Shown in pieces: positions 33,928 to 43,033 of a DNA stretch of 64,000 bases (the stretch's first letter is position 1; the number at the start of each line of letters is the position of its first letter). The position numbers and the translations under genes are program-made. The notes under the pieces were generated by a model that saw only the letters and a list, made by a program, of their open reading frames with translations, made no database searches and was not told where the DNA came from. This stretch comes from Actinomycetota bacterium (GTDB taxonomy: Bacteria > Actinomycetota > Geothermincolia > Geothermincolales > RBG-13-55-18). Location of the stretch: contig JBFLWJ010000014.1 in assembly GCA_040757835.1 (NCBI GenBank), forward strand, positions 27,403-91,402, in the 5' to 3' direction.

Positions 33928-35544
33928 ATGGGGATCTCTGAGCTTCCCTGGTGGAAGGGGGGCGTGATATACCAGGTCTCGGTAGCCAGCTTCGCCGATT
34001 CCGACGGCGACGGCACCGGAGACCTGCCCGGCATCATCGAAAGACTCGACTATATCAGCGCTCTCGGCGTGGACGCCATCTGGCTCACCCCCGTCAACGC
34101 CTCTCCCAGGCGGGATTTCGGATACGACATCAGCGATTACTACTCCATAAACCCCGTCTTCGGGAGCATGGACGATCTCGACTCGCTGCTCGGGGAGTGC
34201 CACCGCCGGGGCATCAGGGTGATCATGGACATGGTGCTCAACCACACCTCCGACCAGCACCCCTGGTTCACGGCATCGCGCTCCTCGCGAGACGACCCCA
34301 GGCGCGACTGGTACGTGTGGCGCGACGGCAGGGCGCCAGGCAGGCCCCCCAACCGCTGGCGGGCGGTGGTTGAGGGCAGTGCCTGGGAATACGACGACGC
34401 CACCCGCCAGTTCTTCTACCACGCCTTCCTGCCCTTTCAGCCCGACCTCAACTGGCGTAACCCCGAGGTGAAGGAGGCCATGCTGGACGTGCTGCGGTTC
34501 TGGCTGGACAGGGGAGTGGACGGTTTCCGCCTCGACCTCATCAACTTCCTCTACGAGGACGAGCTGCTGCGGGACAACCCCCGCAAGTTCGGCCTGCGGC
34601 CTTACGACTGGCAGCGGCACCTTTACGACCGCTCGCGTCCCGAGAGCCTGGAGACGGCGAGGGAGATGCGCCGCGTCACCGATGCCTACCCCGAGCGCAT
34701 GATGATGGGCGAGGTGTTCACGGACGACCCCGCGGACGCGGTGGCCTACCTCGGAGACGGCGGCGACGCCCTTCACCTCTCCTTCTATCTCGATTTCGCG
34801 CAGCGCAGGTGGAAGGCGGAAGCTTTCCGTGGGTCGGTGGGCTGGCTTGAGGAGCATATCCCCGCGGAGGGATGGCCCTGCTACTACTTGAACAACCACG
34901 ACCTGCCGCGCACTTATTCACGTCTCGGCAAGGGCGGAGATGCCGAGGCCAGGGCCAAGGTGGCCGCGGCCATGCTGCTCACCCTGAGGGGCACCCCCAT
35001 CGTCTACTACGGGGAGGAGATCGGGATGCCCGCGAGCAAGGTGCCCCGCAGGGCTATGGACGACCCCCTCGGCAAGAAGTTCTGGCCACTCCCGGTGGGC
35101 AGGGACGGTTCGCGCACCCCCATGCAGTGGAGCGGGGAGAGGAACGCGGGATTCACTTCCAGCGAGCCCTGGCTTCCCGTCGACCCTTCCTATGCAGAGA
35201 AGAACGTCGAGCGGCAGGATAGCGATCCGGGTTCCCTTCTCAACTGGTACCGCAGCCTCATCCGCCTGCGCCGGGAGAGGCCCGCCCTGCAGGCTGGGAG
35301 CTACCGTGCCATCACGGGCGCACCAAAAGGCGTCTACGCCTACCTGCGGGAAAGCGAAGATGACAAGGTAGCGGTGTTTCTGAACTTCAACCATCGCGGC
35401 GTGATGGTAGATACGAGTGTTGTGGAGGGACTGGTGCCTTGCCGCGCGCTCCTGTCCACCCATCGCGCCGTAGGGACGGAGTTATCGAGGGAAAAGACAG
35501 GGCTTTCCTCCAGCGAGGTATTGATACTGGGGGTCGTCAAATAG
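33928..35544 (+). CDS. GH13 alpha-glucosidase / oligo-1,6-glucosidase-like enzyme
   Basis: Cytoplasmic glycoside hydrolase of about 538 residues with the complete GH13 triad: nucleophile D203 in DGFRLD, acid/base E262 in MMGEVF, and D325 in NNHD. Region I NHTSDQHPWF and the GGVIYQVSVASFADSDGDG entry are typical of alpha-glucosidases and sucrose/trehalose-active members. The likely substrate is a short alpha-glucan or maltose-type sugar. ATG 33928 gives the usual length; the frame is open upstream to 33781 but that segment is not enzyme-like. The sequence to 35752 after the stop holds no supported gene. Confidence 0.9.
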   Translation: MGISELPWWKGGVIYQVSVASFADSDGDGTGDLPGIIERLDYISALGVDAIWLTPVNASPRRDFGYDISDYYSINPVFGSMDDLDSLLGECHRRGIRVIMDMVLNHTSDQHPWFTASRSSRDDPRRDWYVWRDGRAPGRPPNRWRAVVEGSAWEYDDATRQFFYHAFLPFQPDLNWRNPEVKEAMLDVLRFWLDRGVDGFRLDLINFLYEDELLRDNPRKFGLRPYDWQRHLYDRSRPESLETAREMRRVTDAYPERMMMGEVFTDDPADAVAYLGDGGDALHLSFYLDFAQRRWKAEAFRGSVGWLEEHIPAEGWPCYYLNNHDLPRTYSRLGKGGDAEARAKVAAAMLLTLRGTPIVYYGEEIGMPASKVPRRAMDDPLGKKFWPLPVGRDGSRTPMQWSGERNAGFTSSEPWLPVDPSYAEKNVERQDSDPGSLLNWYRSLIRLRRERPALQAGSYRAITGAPKGVYAYLRESEDDKVAVFLNFNHRGVMVDTSVVEGLVPCRALLSTHRAVGTELSREKTGLSSSEVLILGVVK

Positions 35545-35752
35545 GCCCGATACCGGGAACGCCACCAGCAGCAGCGGTAGTACTGGCACCGGTCTTCACC
35601 GTCTTCTCCGGTGGGGGCGACCGGGACCGGGCCGGGCAACCGTGAGAAGAAGCCAGCAACCTGATCGCCAGGCGGCGGAAGGCTTTGTGTTCGGTGGTCT
35701 ATTGGTATCTAATGATAGATAGCGGATGGTTGCGAGTCCTAGGGGGGACATC

Positions 35753-36955
35753 ATGGCGGAAGTGATAACCGGTGATGACGTATACATCAGGCTGCGGGAT
35801 TTCATGGACCGCCTTCCCAGCGGGCTGCCGCGTACCGAGAGCGGGGCGGAGCTCAAGCTCCTGCGGAAGCTCTTCTCGCCCGAGGAGGCGGAGATGGCCA
35901 TGCGTCTGCGGCTCTTTCCAGAACCTGCGCGGGTCATCGCCAGACGCGTCGGCATGGGCGAGGAAGAGGCGGCCGAGATTCTGGAGTCCATGGCCAGGAA
36001 AGGCCTTATCCTGCGGGTGCGCGGCGGCAAGGAACGTTTCTACCTCGCGCTCCACTTCGCCGTGGGCATCTACGAGTTTCACGTAAGGAGCATCGACGAG
36101 GAGATGGCCGAGATGATGGACGAGATACTCGAGGCGGAGGAACACACGCCCGTTTTTCGCGATACCGTGATGGAACAGTTCCGGGTGGTGCCGGTGAACT
36201 CCGCCATAGATGTGGCGCATAACGTGGCAGGTTATGACCGCGTGCGGGAGCTGGTGAGCAAGTACGATGATATAGGGGTGATGCCGTGCATCTGCCGCCG
36301 GGAGAAGGGATTGCTGGGGCAGGAGTGTGAACGGCCGCAAGAGGTCTGCCTCACCTTCGGTGTAGGAGCGCAGACGGTGCTGGACAACGGCATCGCCAGG
36401 AAGATAGACACAGCGGAAGCCCTGTCTATCCTCGACGAGGCGGAGGAGGCGGGGCTGGTCCTGCAGTCCTCCAATGCCCGGGACATCGTCAATATCTGCT
36501 GCTGCTGCTCCTGCTGCTGCGCTGTCCTGCACATGCTGAAGATGGAGAAGAGGCCGGCCGACCACGTGCGGTCCCCCTTCTACGCCCGCATCGATCCAGA
36601 TCTCTGCACCACGTGCGGCGCCTGCCTGGAACGCTGCCAGATGGACGCCCTTGTAGAGAACAAGGAGGCGAACGAGGTCGACCTGGCCCGCTGTATTGGA
36701 TGCGGGCTCTGCGTGGCCACCTGTCCGGAAAGCGCGATAGAGATGGTCCAGAAGCAGGGCGTCCCGAAGCCGACCGCCCACTATTTCCACAACCTCACCA
36801 CCGTCGCCAGGGGACGCGGGTTGCCCTTCGGGAACCTCAGTCCGGTGATCGGGCTGACCAACCTGCCGCTATTGCTCAAGGTCCTTCCATATCTATATAA
36901 GACCGGTCTGGTCACACCCATGGTCAACCAACTGGCCAAGAGGGGTTGGGTATAG
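35753..36955 (+). CDS. CxCCxCCC iron-sulfur protein, long form (paralogue 2 of 4)
   Basis: Protein of 400 residues. N-terminal ~100 residues form a winged-helix-like domain (ELKLLRKLFSPEEAEMAMRL, then VIARRVGMGEEEAAEILESM, then LILRVRGG). Next is CICRREKGLLGQECERPQEVC at residues 179-199, then ICCCCSCCC at 248-256, then two [4Fe-4S] motifs from C285 (CTTCGACLERCQ and CIGCGLCVATCP), then a hydrophobic tail (TNLPLLLKVLPYLYK). The tail suggests a membrane contact. ATG 35753 follows GGGGGGAC. It resembles a redox protein with a regulatory or docking head; no function is known to me. Closest relative here: 47301-48371. Confidence 0.88.
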   Translation: MAEVITGDDVYIRLRDFMDRLPSGLPRTESGAELKLLRKLFSPEEAEMAMRLRLFPEPARVIARRVGMGEEEAAEILESMARKGLILRVRGGKERFYLALHFAVGIYEFHVRSIDEEMAEMMDEILEAEEHTPVFRDTVMEQFRVVPVNSAIDVAHNVAGYDRVRELVSKYDDIGVMPCICRREKGLLGQECERPQEVCLTFGVGAQTVLDNGIARKIDTAEALSILDEAEEAGLVLQSSNARDIVNICCCCSCCCAVLHMLKMEKRPADHVRSPFYARIDPDLCTTCGACLERCQMDALVENKEANEVDLARCIGCGLCVATCPESAIEMVQKQGVPKPTAHYFHNLTTVARGRGLPFGNLSPVIGLTNLPLLLKVLPYLYKTGLVTPMVNQLAKRGWV

Positions 36956-36969
36956 GCGAAACCATAACA

Positions 36970-36987
36970 GACCATATGCTTATGGTC
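36970..36987. promoter_or_regulatory. Perfect palindrome upstream of the CDF transporter
   Basis: GACCATA-TGCT-TATGGTC is a perfect 7-bp inverted repeat with a four-base spacer, 15 bp after the preceding stop and about 100 bp before the transporter start. It could be an operator (metal sensor) or a small hairpin. No T-run follows it. Confidence 0.4.
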
Positions 36988-37088
36988 GCAGGGGAAGCGG
37001 GCCTTGAACTCAACGGATGTAGCCTCAGGCCATACAGTTGGTTCATGTGGGGACTGCCGGTGGAGATAGTGTCGGTAAGGAAAGAGTA

Positions 37089-37979
37089 TTGACGCACCAG
37101 CATAGCGAGGATTTTCACCCCGCGAAACGGCTCGTAGCGGCCATCGTGGCCAACACCGCTTTTCTCGTCTTCGAGGTCGTCTTCGGGATCGTCGCGGGCA
37201 GCCTGGCGCTGCTGGCCGACGCGGGACATAACTTCTCCGATTCCTTCGCCCTGGTGCTTTCCCTGATCGCTGTACGCATGATGTCCAGGCCCAAGACGGA
37301 GGAGAAGACCTTCGGCTATCACCGCATGGGCATACTGGCAGCCTTTATCAATTCCCTGCTCATCGTGTTCATCTGTTTCTACCTTTTTTACGAGGCGATA
37401 CAGAGGTTTATCGACCCGGTTGAGGTCGAGGGCGCCTTGGTCATCATCGTGGCCGGCCTGGGCGTCCTGGTAAACGGCGGCCTGGCCCTGCTGCTGTGGA
37501 GGGGGAGGGAGGACCTCAACATGAAGAGCGCCTTCCTCCACCTCTTCACCGATGCCGCGGTTTCCCTTGGGGTGGTGATCTCCGGTGTGATCATCCTGCT
37601 TACGGACTGGTTGTATATCGATCCGCTGATTACCATGCTCATCGGGGTGTTCATCATCATCAGCGCTTTTCAGATAATGCGGGAGGCTTTTCATATCCTC
37701 ATGGAATCGGTGCCCAGGGGAGTCGATTATGCCCGTATCATCACCGACATAAGCTCGCGGCCGGGGGTGGTCGAAGTGCATGACCTGCACATCTGGGAGA
37801 TAGGGTCGCATCTATACTCGCTTACCGCACACATCGTGGTCGATGACGAGAATCTGAGTGAATATGGCGAACTCCTGCGAGGCATCAAGCAGATGCTGCT
37901 CGCAGAGCACAAGGTGGTCCACACTACCCTGGAGCTGGAGACCGAGCCCTGCCCCCCCGGCGAGGAATGCCACTTCTAG
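37089..37979 (+). CDS. Cation diffusion facilitator (CDF) metal exporter
   Basis: Membrane transporter of 296 residues that exports divalent metals (Zn, Co, Cd, Fe or Mn) by proton antiport. Six membrane helices are predicted; metal-site motifs are LLADAGHNFSDSFAL in helix II and HLFTDAAVSLGVV in helix V, both matching the ALADAxHxxxD/HxxxD pattern of the zinc-transporting branch. The C-terminal cytoplasmic domain carries GVVEVHDLHIWEIGSHLYSL. The start is uncertain: TTG 37089 has AAGGAAAG before it, but in-frame GTG 37047 and TTG 37038 are also possible. The lipoate ligase gene follows 10 bp downstream. Confidence 0.93.
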   Translation: MTHQHSEDFHPAKRLVAAIVANTAFLVFEVVFGIVAGSLALLADAGHNFSDSFALVLSLIAVRMMSRPKTEEKTFGYHRMGILAAFINSLLIVFICFYLFYEAIQRFIDPVEVEGALVIIVAGLGVLVNGGLALLLWRGREDLNMKSAFLHLFTDAAVSLGVVISGVIILLTDWLYIDPLITMLIGVFIIISAFQIMREAFHILMESVPRGVDYARIITDISSRPGVVEVHDLHIWEIGSHLYSLTAHIVVDDENLSEYGELLRGIKQMLLAEHKVVHTTLELETEPCPPGEECHF

Positions 37980-37989
37980 GAGCGGAATA

Positions 37990-38610
37990 TTGGGACTCGA
38001 GCTGATACGGGAGGAAACGACCTTCGACCTGGCGCTTAACCTGGAGCGCGATGCTCTCTACTGGAGGGAAGCCGGGGGCAACCGGGCGAGGGTTTGGCGC
38101 AACGAGAGCTGTGTGGTGCTGGGGAGGTTCCTGAAGCCCGAGGAAGAGGTCTATCTCGGAAAGGCGATGCAGCTGGGGATACCTGTGCTCAAGCGGGCCA
38201 GCGGCGGGGGCGCCGTCTACCACGACCTGGGCAACCTCAACTACTCTTTCTACCTGGACCTGGAAGGACTTCACCCGCAGGGGATACGCGAGAGCCTGAA
38301 AACCCTTTCCTACCCGGTGACCTCACTGCTCGATTCTCTGGAAGTACCCTGGAGATGGGTGCCGCCCAACAACATCTACGTCGAGGGAAAAAAGATATCC
38401 GGCTCGGCGCAGGCGCGCAGCCGCGGCCGTTTGTTGCATCACGGCACGCTGCTTGTCTCGTGCGACCTGGAGGTCATGCAGGCACTTCTCAAACCGGAGG
38501 GACGCTCGAGGATGGCCCCAGTAATCAACCTCACCGAAGTGGTGCCCGGCATCGTGGTGGAAGAGGTGGAGAAGATGCTGTCGCGATATATCAGGAGATG
38601 GAGACCTTGA
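37990..38610 (+). CDS. lplA: Lipoate-protein ligase A family protein
   Basis: Biotin/lipoyl-ligase-fold protein of 206 residues. Diagnostic segments are VVLGRFLKPEEEV, LKRASGGGAVYHDLGNLNYS and NNIYVEGKKISGSAQARSRG followed by LLHHGTLLVSCDLEVM. It would attach lipoate or octanoate to E2 and GcvH proteins, and the E2 at 44034 is an obvious client. The C-terminal accessory domain of E. coli LplA is absent, as in many Gram-positive and archaeal enzymes. TTG 37990, with AGGAG seven bases upstream, appears to be the start. It overlaps the convergent gene at its end by 20 bases. Confidence 0.92.
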   Translation: MGLELIREETTFDLALNLERDALYWREAGGNRARVWRNESCVVLGRFLKPEEEVYLGKAMQLGIPVLKRASGGGAVYHDLGNLNYSFYLDLEGLHPQGIRESLKTLSYPVTSLLDSLEVPWRWVPPNNIYVEGKKISGSAQARSRGRLLHHGTLLVSCDLEVMQALLKPEGRSRMAPVINLTEVVPGIVVEEVEKMLSRYIRRWRP

Positions 38611-39682
38611 ACATCGCCGGTTTGACTTCCAGTTCCAGGGTGCCGTCCGGCGAGGATTCCCAGTCGACGGTCGAATCGGTATGCAATGCGGCGTCGAAGA
38701 TGCCCTGGATCATCCCGACGATCATGAGCTGCAGCACGGCGTTTTCCATGCGCATGCGCACGCCGGTCCTCTTGATCTCGAGTTCCTTCAGGTTTCCCAG
38801 GCCTCTGAGGGCCAAGCCGGCGCGAAATTCCTCCACGTCGGCGTAATCGTCCATGGCATAGAAGCCGTTCATGGTGAAACGGCGTTGCGCTTCCACCACT
38901 ATCCTGGGGATATCCTCCCCGAGTTCCAGCTCCAGCTCGCGGAAGATGGGGTCGATCTGGTTGGGGCCCATTACCGCCATCCGCCGTTTCGTCCTGCCGT
39001 TTACCACGACGCCCCGCTTCAGGTGCCACTTGTTCTCTGAGAGCTCTGTCGGGCCTCCGCAGGTCGAACACCTCTTCAGCTCGATATCTCCCTTGCTGTG
39101 GGAGTAGCGTTCCCACCTCATCCTGCCCTTCAGTTCCTCGGGATGTGTCGAGGGGTATGAGGTCAGCTTATAGACGTCCGGTCCCACCTCCATATACTCA
39201 ACCCACTGGTCGTAACCGAGGATCGCCTCCATGGCCCCGCAGTGGCAGGCGGCGCACATGAGCAGGGAATTGGGCTCACTGATGCTGACGGTATAGTAGT
39301 CCCGCTCATCCCATTTCAGGCGCATATCGACGAAGTCGAACCTGCCGACCCCCATGGGGATCGCGAGTTCCATGAAGCCGTCGTCGAGGGACCTGGCATC
39401 GAGCTGGCCGTCCCTAACCATCTTGTTCACATCGCTGGGGAGGAAGAGCTTGCAGTAAGAGCGATAAGTCCTGCGGATGCAGTCCAGGACGACGTGTTCG
39501 ATGGGAGAGCCGACGATGTTCTCTATGCCCTTGAAGAGCGGATCCAGGTTCTCGCATTCGGTGAAGATGATGCGGTCCCTCTGGTCCCTCTTCTGGACGA
39601 TATCCCCATTGTCCATCCAGATATATTCCCTGGTGATAACGTGGGGGACACCGCATTCCTCGCAAGGCTCCAGGATACTCAT
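38591..39682 (-). CDS. Cys-containing protein of unknown function
   Basis: Protein of 363 residues. CEECGVPH near the N-terminus, CAACHCGAM near residue 150 and CSTCGG near residue 210 are candidate metal or heme-like ligand pairs; the rest is mixed alpha/beta with no membrane segment. I could not place it in a family. ATG 39682 with GGAAGGGAAG upstream is preferred; the frame is open to 39778. It ends by overlapping the lipoate ligase gene. A connection with the acetoin-type operon on its other side is only positional. Confidence 0.6.
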   Translation of the reverse strand: MSILEPCEECGVPHVITREYIWMDNGDIVQKRDQRDRIIFTECENLDPLFKGIENIVGSPIEHVVLDCIRRTYRSYCKLFLPSDVNKMVRDGQLDARSLDDGFMELAIPMGVGRFDFVDMRLKWDERDYYTVSISEPNSLLMCAACHCGAMEAILGYDQWVEYMEVGPDVYKLTSYPSTHPEELKGRMRWERYSHSKGDIELKRCSTCGGPTELSENKWHLKRGVVVNGRTKRRMAVMGPNQIDPIFRELELELGEDIPRIVVEAQRRFTMNGFYAMDDYADVEEFRAGLALRGLGNLKELEIKRTGVRMRMENAVLQLMIVGMIQGIFDAALHTDSTVDWESSPDGTLELEVKPAMFKVSIS

Positions 39683-40035
39683 CGCTTCCCTTCCAACGCC
39701 GTCAGCAGTCAAACGCCACCTGCGGAGTTTTTTCACTCCAGCGTCTATATCGGCATATAAAGAATATACAGTAGTCATATCGGTCCGGATTATTCGCTGT
39801 CTGTGCTCAAGGTGGGGGCATATCGCCCCCTGCCTTTGAGGTGGCGGACGCGAATAGCGGTATAATAGAGCATGGCGTTTCGGCTGTTTTTCCTTATTAA
39901 GTCCGGCAGGTCCAGCGATGCGTTGCCGCCCTTATAGCGGGTTCGCGGGTCCGACAGCGGCGGGACTTTTCCTCTAAACGTACAGGCGCCAGGCTACGGC
40001 TTCAACGGTGTTCTGCGGGGATGGAGGTGACGGCG
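39683..40035. other. Intergenic region with hairpin and weak promoter before the dehydrogenase operon
   Basis: A strong, slightly bulged hairpin lies at about 39806-39840 (CTCAAGGTGGGGGC pairing with GCCCCCTGCCTTTGAG). A TATAAT at 39861-39866 with TTGAGG 19 bases upstream is a plausible weak promoter for the plus-strand operon starting at 40036. That would give a leader of ~160 bases, GC-rich and possibly structured; I recognise no known riboswitch in it. Confidence 0.4.
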
Positions 40036-41091
40036 ATGGCGACCATGAAGGCGGCGGTCTACGTGGAACCGGGGTCAATGGAGATAAGAGAGGTCCAGGT
40101 GCCCGAGGTGGGGCCCATGGACGTGCTGCTCAAGGTGAGGGCCTGCGGCATCTGCGGCTCGGACCTTCACAGTTACAGGCTCGGCTTCTACGTGGAACCG
40201 GGCCAGGTCATGGGCCACGAGTTCGTTGGAGAGGTGGTGGAAGCCGGGTCCGCCCTGGCCGGCGTGGAGCCGGGGCAGCGGGCCATGGGTTTCACCATCG
40301 GTATCTGCGGCACCTGTTACTGGTGCCAGTCGGGTGCGCTAAATAATTGCCCCCAGGCCTTCAAGGGGTCCACCGGTTACGGCAAGCCGGGGGCCTTCGC
40401 GGAGTACGTGAAGATCGAGAACGCCATGCCCGGGCTCACCTTCCATCCCATCCCCGAGGGGATGAGTGACGAGGAGGCGGCGACCCTGGAGCCGGTGGGC
40501 GTGGCCGCCTTCGCCGCGGAGATGAGCGGCGCCAAGGAGGGGGACAAGGTGGCGGTGCTGGGCGCGGGCCTCATCGGCAACGCGACCATGCAGGCCATGA
40601 AGGCGGTGCCGGTGGAGATGGTTGTGGTGTCGGAGATAGCTCCCTTGCGCATGCGCCTGGCGGGTGAGCTGGGGGCCGATACCGTCATAGACGCCGCCAA
40701 CGAGGACGTGCTCGAGCGCATGAAGGAGGAGTTGGGCGTCGGCCCCTACCACTTCGGCGAGGGGGCCATGGCCGATATCGTGGTGGACGCCGCCGGGGCG
40801 CGGGACACCTTCGCCCAGGCGCTGGAGATCGTGCGCTCGGCGGGGACGGTGGCCCTGGTGGGCCTCCCCGAAGGCGACCAAGTGGTGAACACTACCAGGA
40901 TCGTGCACAAGAGCCCGCGCATCATCGGGTGCCTTGGCTCCATCTACCCCAAGGCCATAGAGCTGATCGGCGAGGGGAAGGTGAAGACCGCTCCCCTCAT
41001 CACCCATACTTTTCCGCTGGAAGAGATAAACGAGGCCTTCAGGGTGCAGATGGATCCGGAAGAGTCCATCAAGGTACTGGTCAAGCCGTAA
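40036..41091 (+). CDS. Zinc-dependent medium-chain alcohol dehydrogenase (2,3-butanediol/sorbitol-like)
   Basis: NAD(P)-dependent dehydrogenase of 351 residues. Catalytic zinc ligands lie in ACGICGSD and GQVMGHEFVGEV; the structural zinc loop CGTCYWCQSGALNNC is intact; VAVLGAGLIGNATMQAMKAV is the Rossmann motif. It resembles 2,3-butanediol, threonine or sorbitol dehydrogenases; the substrate is inferred from neighbours, which encode an SDR and a dehydrogenase complex. ATG 40036 follows GGAGGTGAC; ATG 40021 is possible. First gene of the operon ending at 45197. Confidence 0.9.
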   Translation: MATMKAAVYVEPGSMEIREVQVPEVGPMDVLLKVRACGICGSDLHSYRLGFYVEPGQVMGHEFVGEVVEAGSALAGVEPGQRAMGFTIGICGTCYWCQSGALNNCPQAFKGSTGYGKPGAFAEYVKIENAMPGLTFHPIPEGMSDEEAATLEPVGVAAFAAEMSGAKEGDKVAVLGAGLIGNATMQAMKAVPVEMVVVSEIAPLRMRLAGELGADTVIDAANEDVLERMKEELGVGPYHFGEGAMADIVVDAAGARDTFAQALEIVRSAGTVALVGLPEGDQVVNTTRIVHKSPRIIGCLGSIYPKAIELIGEGKVKTAPLITHTFPLEEINEAFRVQMDPEESIKVLVKP

Positions 41092-41103
41092 GAGACAGGG
41101 GGT

Positions 41104-41877
41104 ATGAGGATGCGCCTGCGGGATAAGGTAGCGGTGATCACGGGCGGCGGGAGCGGAGTCGGCAGGGCGGCCTCGCTGCTCTTCGCGGCCGAGGGGGCCA
41201 AGGTGGTGGTGGTCGATTACCAGGGTGTCTACGGCAAGGCCGTGGGCCAGGAGACGGCGGACGAGGCCAAGTCCCAGGGCGGGGAAGCCATCTACGTGGA
41301 GACCGACCTCACCGAGGAGGAGCAGGTGGCGGCCATGGTCCACCAGGCGGTGGAGGCCTACGGCAAGGTGGACATCCTCTTCAACAACGCCAGCCATGGC
41401 TTCTCCTCCCCCCTGGCCATGTCACCCCTCCTCGATGCGCGGGAGCAGGACTGGAACGAGGTGATCAGGAACAACCTCAACAGCCTCTTCTTCTGCACCA
41501 AGTACTGCCAGCCGGAGATGGCCAGGGCGGGAGGAGGTTCCATCGTCAATACCGCCTCGTCCAACGCCCTGGTGGCGGTGCCGGGGGCGGACGCCTACAC
41601 CGCGGCCAAGGGCGGGGTGGTCGCGCTCACCCGTATCATGGCCATCACCTACGCCCCGGGCATCAGGGTCAACTGTATTTGCCCGGGGGCGATCAGGACG
41701 CCCATGATCGCCGCCATGCTGGCGGTGCTGGAGGACTTCATGACCCAGAACATACCCCTCAAGCGGGTGGCGGAGCCGGAGGAGATCGCCCGCGCGGCGC
41801 TCTTCCTGGCCTCCGATGAGGCATCGTATATCACCGGTGCCATTATCCCGGTGGACGGCGGCTGGACGGCGCAGTGA
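41104..41877 (+). CDS. Short-chain dehydrogenase/reductase
   Basis: SDR of 257 residues with the complete classical signature: AVITGGGSGVGRAASLLFAA, ILFNNAS, SIVNTASSNALVAVPGAD, the catalytic YTAAK and RVNCICPGAIRTPM. It begins 12 bp after the alcohol dehydrogenase, so the two probably act on related hydroxy/keto compounds, for example acetoin and 2,3-butanediol, though the sequence alone cannot say. ATG 41104 or 41110 may be used; both lie after AGGGGG. A REP-like repeat follows the gene. Confidence 0.92.
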   Translation: MRMRLRDKVAVITGGGSGVGRAASLLFAAEGAKVVVVDYQGVYGKAVGQETADEAKSQGGEAIYVETDLTEEEQVAAMVHQAVEAYGKVDILFNNASHGFSSPLAMSPLLDAREQDWNEVIRNNLNSLFFCTKYCQPEMARAGGGSIVNTASSNALVAVPGADAYTAAKGGVVALTRIMAITYAPGIRVNCICPGAIRTPMIAAMLAVLEDFMTQNIPLKRVAEPEEIARAALFLASDEASYITGAIIPVDGGWTAQ

Positions 41878-41883
41878 CGGCGC

Positions 41884-41920
41884 TGTCATCGCGAGGAGCC
41901 GAAGGCGACGTGGCGGTCTC
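41884..41920 (+). repeat. REP-like repeat fragment
   Basis: TGTCATCGCGAGGAGCCGAAG and the sequence that follows closely resemble the widespread GTCATTGCGAGGAGCGAAGCGACG...GCAATCTC repetitive element seen scattered through many bacterial genomes. This is the only copy I see in the window. It sits in the 142-base gap inside the operon, between the SDR and E1 alpha. Confidence 0.55.
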
Positions 41921-42019
41921 ATGGAGAACGCATCGTCCGGGAGGTGGGCCGTGCATGTAATGGATCCGTCTGCGAGATCTCTGGATACCAGAACGATACC
42001 CCAGGGGAGGAGATGAACC

Positions 42020-43033
42020 ATGGCCGAGGTGATAGAGAGGGACGTCGATCCCGCCAGGTACGACAAGGATTTCCTGCTGCTGCTCTACCGCGAGATGGTC
42101 AAGCAGAGGACCTTCGACGAGAACCTCATCCGGCTGCTGCACGAGGGCAAAGTCTCGGGCTTCTACCACTCGGGAATGGGGCAGGAGGCCACGGGCGCGG
42201 GCACCTGCGCCTCGCTGCGCGATGACGATTATATCCTCTACGACCATCGCGGCTGCAACCAGATGATCGCCAAGGGCGTCCCCCTGGACAAGATCTACGG
42301 CGACTTCATGGGCAGGGTGTGCGGCACCACCTGCGGTCTCGGCGCGGGCATCGTACACGTCGCCTATCCCGAGCTGGGGGTCCTGGGACAGAGCGGCACC
42401 CTGGGCGCATGTTTCGTCATCGCCGCCGGCACCGGCTACGCGATAAAGGTCAAGAAGACGGAACAGGTCTGCGTCTGCTTCTTCGGCGACGGCACCGCCG
42501 CCCGCGAGACCTTCCACGGCGGCATGAACTGGGCAGGGCTCTATAACCTGCCCATCGTCTTCTACTGCGAGAACAACGAATACGGCATCTCCACCCATTA
42601 CACCAAGGCCCACGCCTTAAAGGAGAACATCGCCGACCGCGCCGACGGCTACGGCATCCCCGGCTACGTCATCGACGGCAACGACGTGCTGCTGGTCTAC
42701 GAGGTGGCGAAGGAGGCCATCGAGCGCGCGCGCTCCGGCGGAGGTCCCACCTTCATCGAGGGGAAGACCTTCCGCTACCGCGGCCACTTCGAGGGCGACC
42801 CCGCCCTCTACCGCGACCAGGCGGTGGTGGACGAGTGGATGGAAAAAAGGGACGCCATAAAGAACTACCGGGCCAAGCTTATCGCCGCGGGGGCGGCGGC
42901 GGAGGCGGAGTTCGACGCCATCGATGCGGACGTTGAGAAACAGACGCTTGACGCCATCGCGGCGGCGGAGGCCTCTCCCATGCCGGAGTGCACCCGTATC
43001 TACGAGGGCATCTTCGTCGAGGGGGTGGTGTAG
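42020..43033 (+). CDS. Thiamine-dependent 2-oxo acid/acetoin dehydrogenase E1, alpha subunit
   Basis: Protein of 337 residues of the E1-alpha family. The TPP/Mg motif is GDGTAARETFHGGMNWAGLY followed by NLPIVFYCENN; GHFEGDP marks the C-terminal part. It would decarboxylate a 2-oxo acid or acetoin and pass the acyl group to the lipoyl E2. Length and motifs fit acetoin or pyruvate dehydrogenase alpha subunits. ATG has GGGGAGGAGATG upstream. The stop TAG is directly followed by the GTG start of the beta subunit. An E3 (dihydrolipoamide dehydrogenase) is not in this window. Confidence 0.93.
   Translation: MAEVIERDVDPARYDKDFLLLLYREMVKQRTFDENLIRLLHEGKVSGFYHSGMGQEATGAGTCASLRDDDYILYDHRGCNQMIAKGVPLDKIYGDFMGRVCGTTCGLGAGIVHVAYPELGVLGQSGTLGACFVIAAGTGYAIKVKKTEQVCVCFFGDGTAARETFHGGMNWAGLYNLPIVFYCENNEYGISTHYTKAHALKENIADRADGYGIPGYVIDGNDVLLVYEVAKEAIERARSGGGPTFIEGKTFRYRGHFEGDPALYRDQAVVDEWMEKRDAIKNYRAKLIAAGAAAEAEFDAIDADVEKQTLDAIAAAEASPMPECTRIYEGIFVEGVV

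Noticed and set aside
35545-35752. Possible riboswitch-like stretch after the GH13 gene
   Set aside because: Short purine-rich blocks are present but no known riboswitch core or consistent stems could be laid out; reported only as gap sequence.
39920-40000. tRNA-like T-loop (GGTTCG) before the dehydrogenase operon
   Set aside because: No acceptor, D or anticodon arm could be paired around it.
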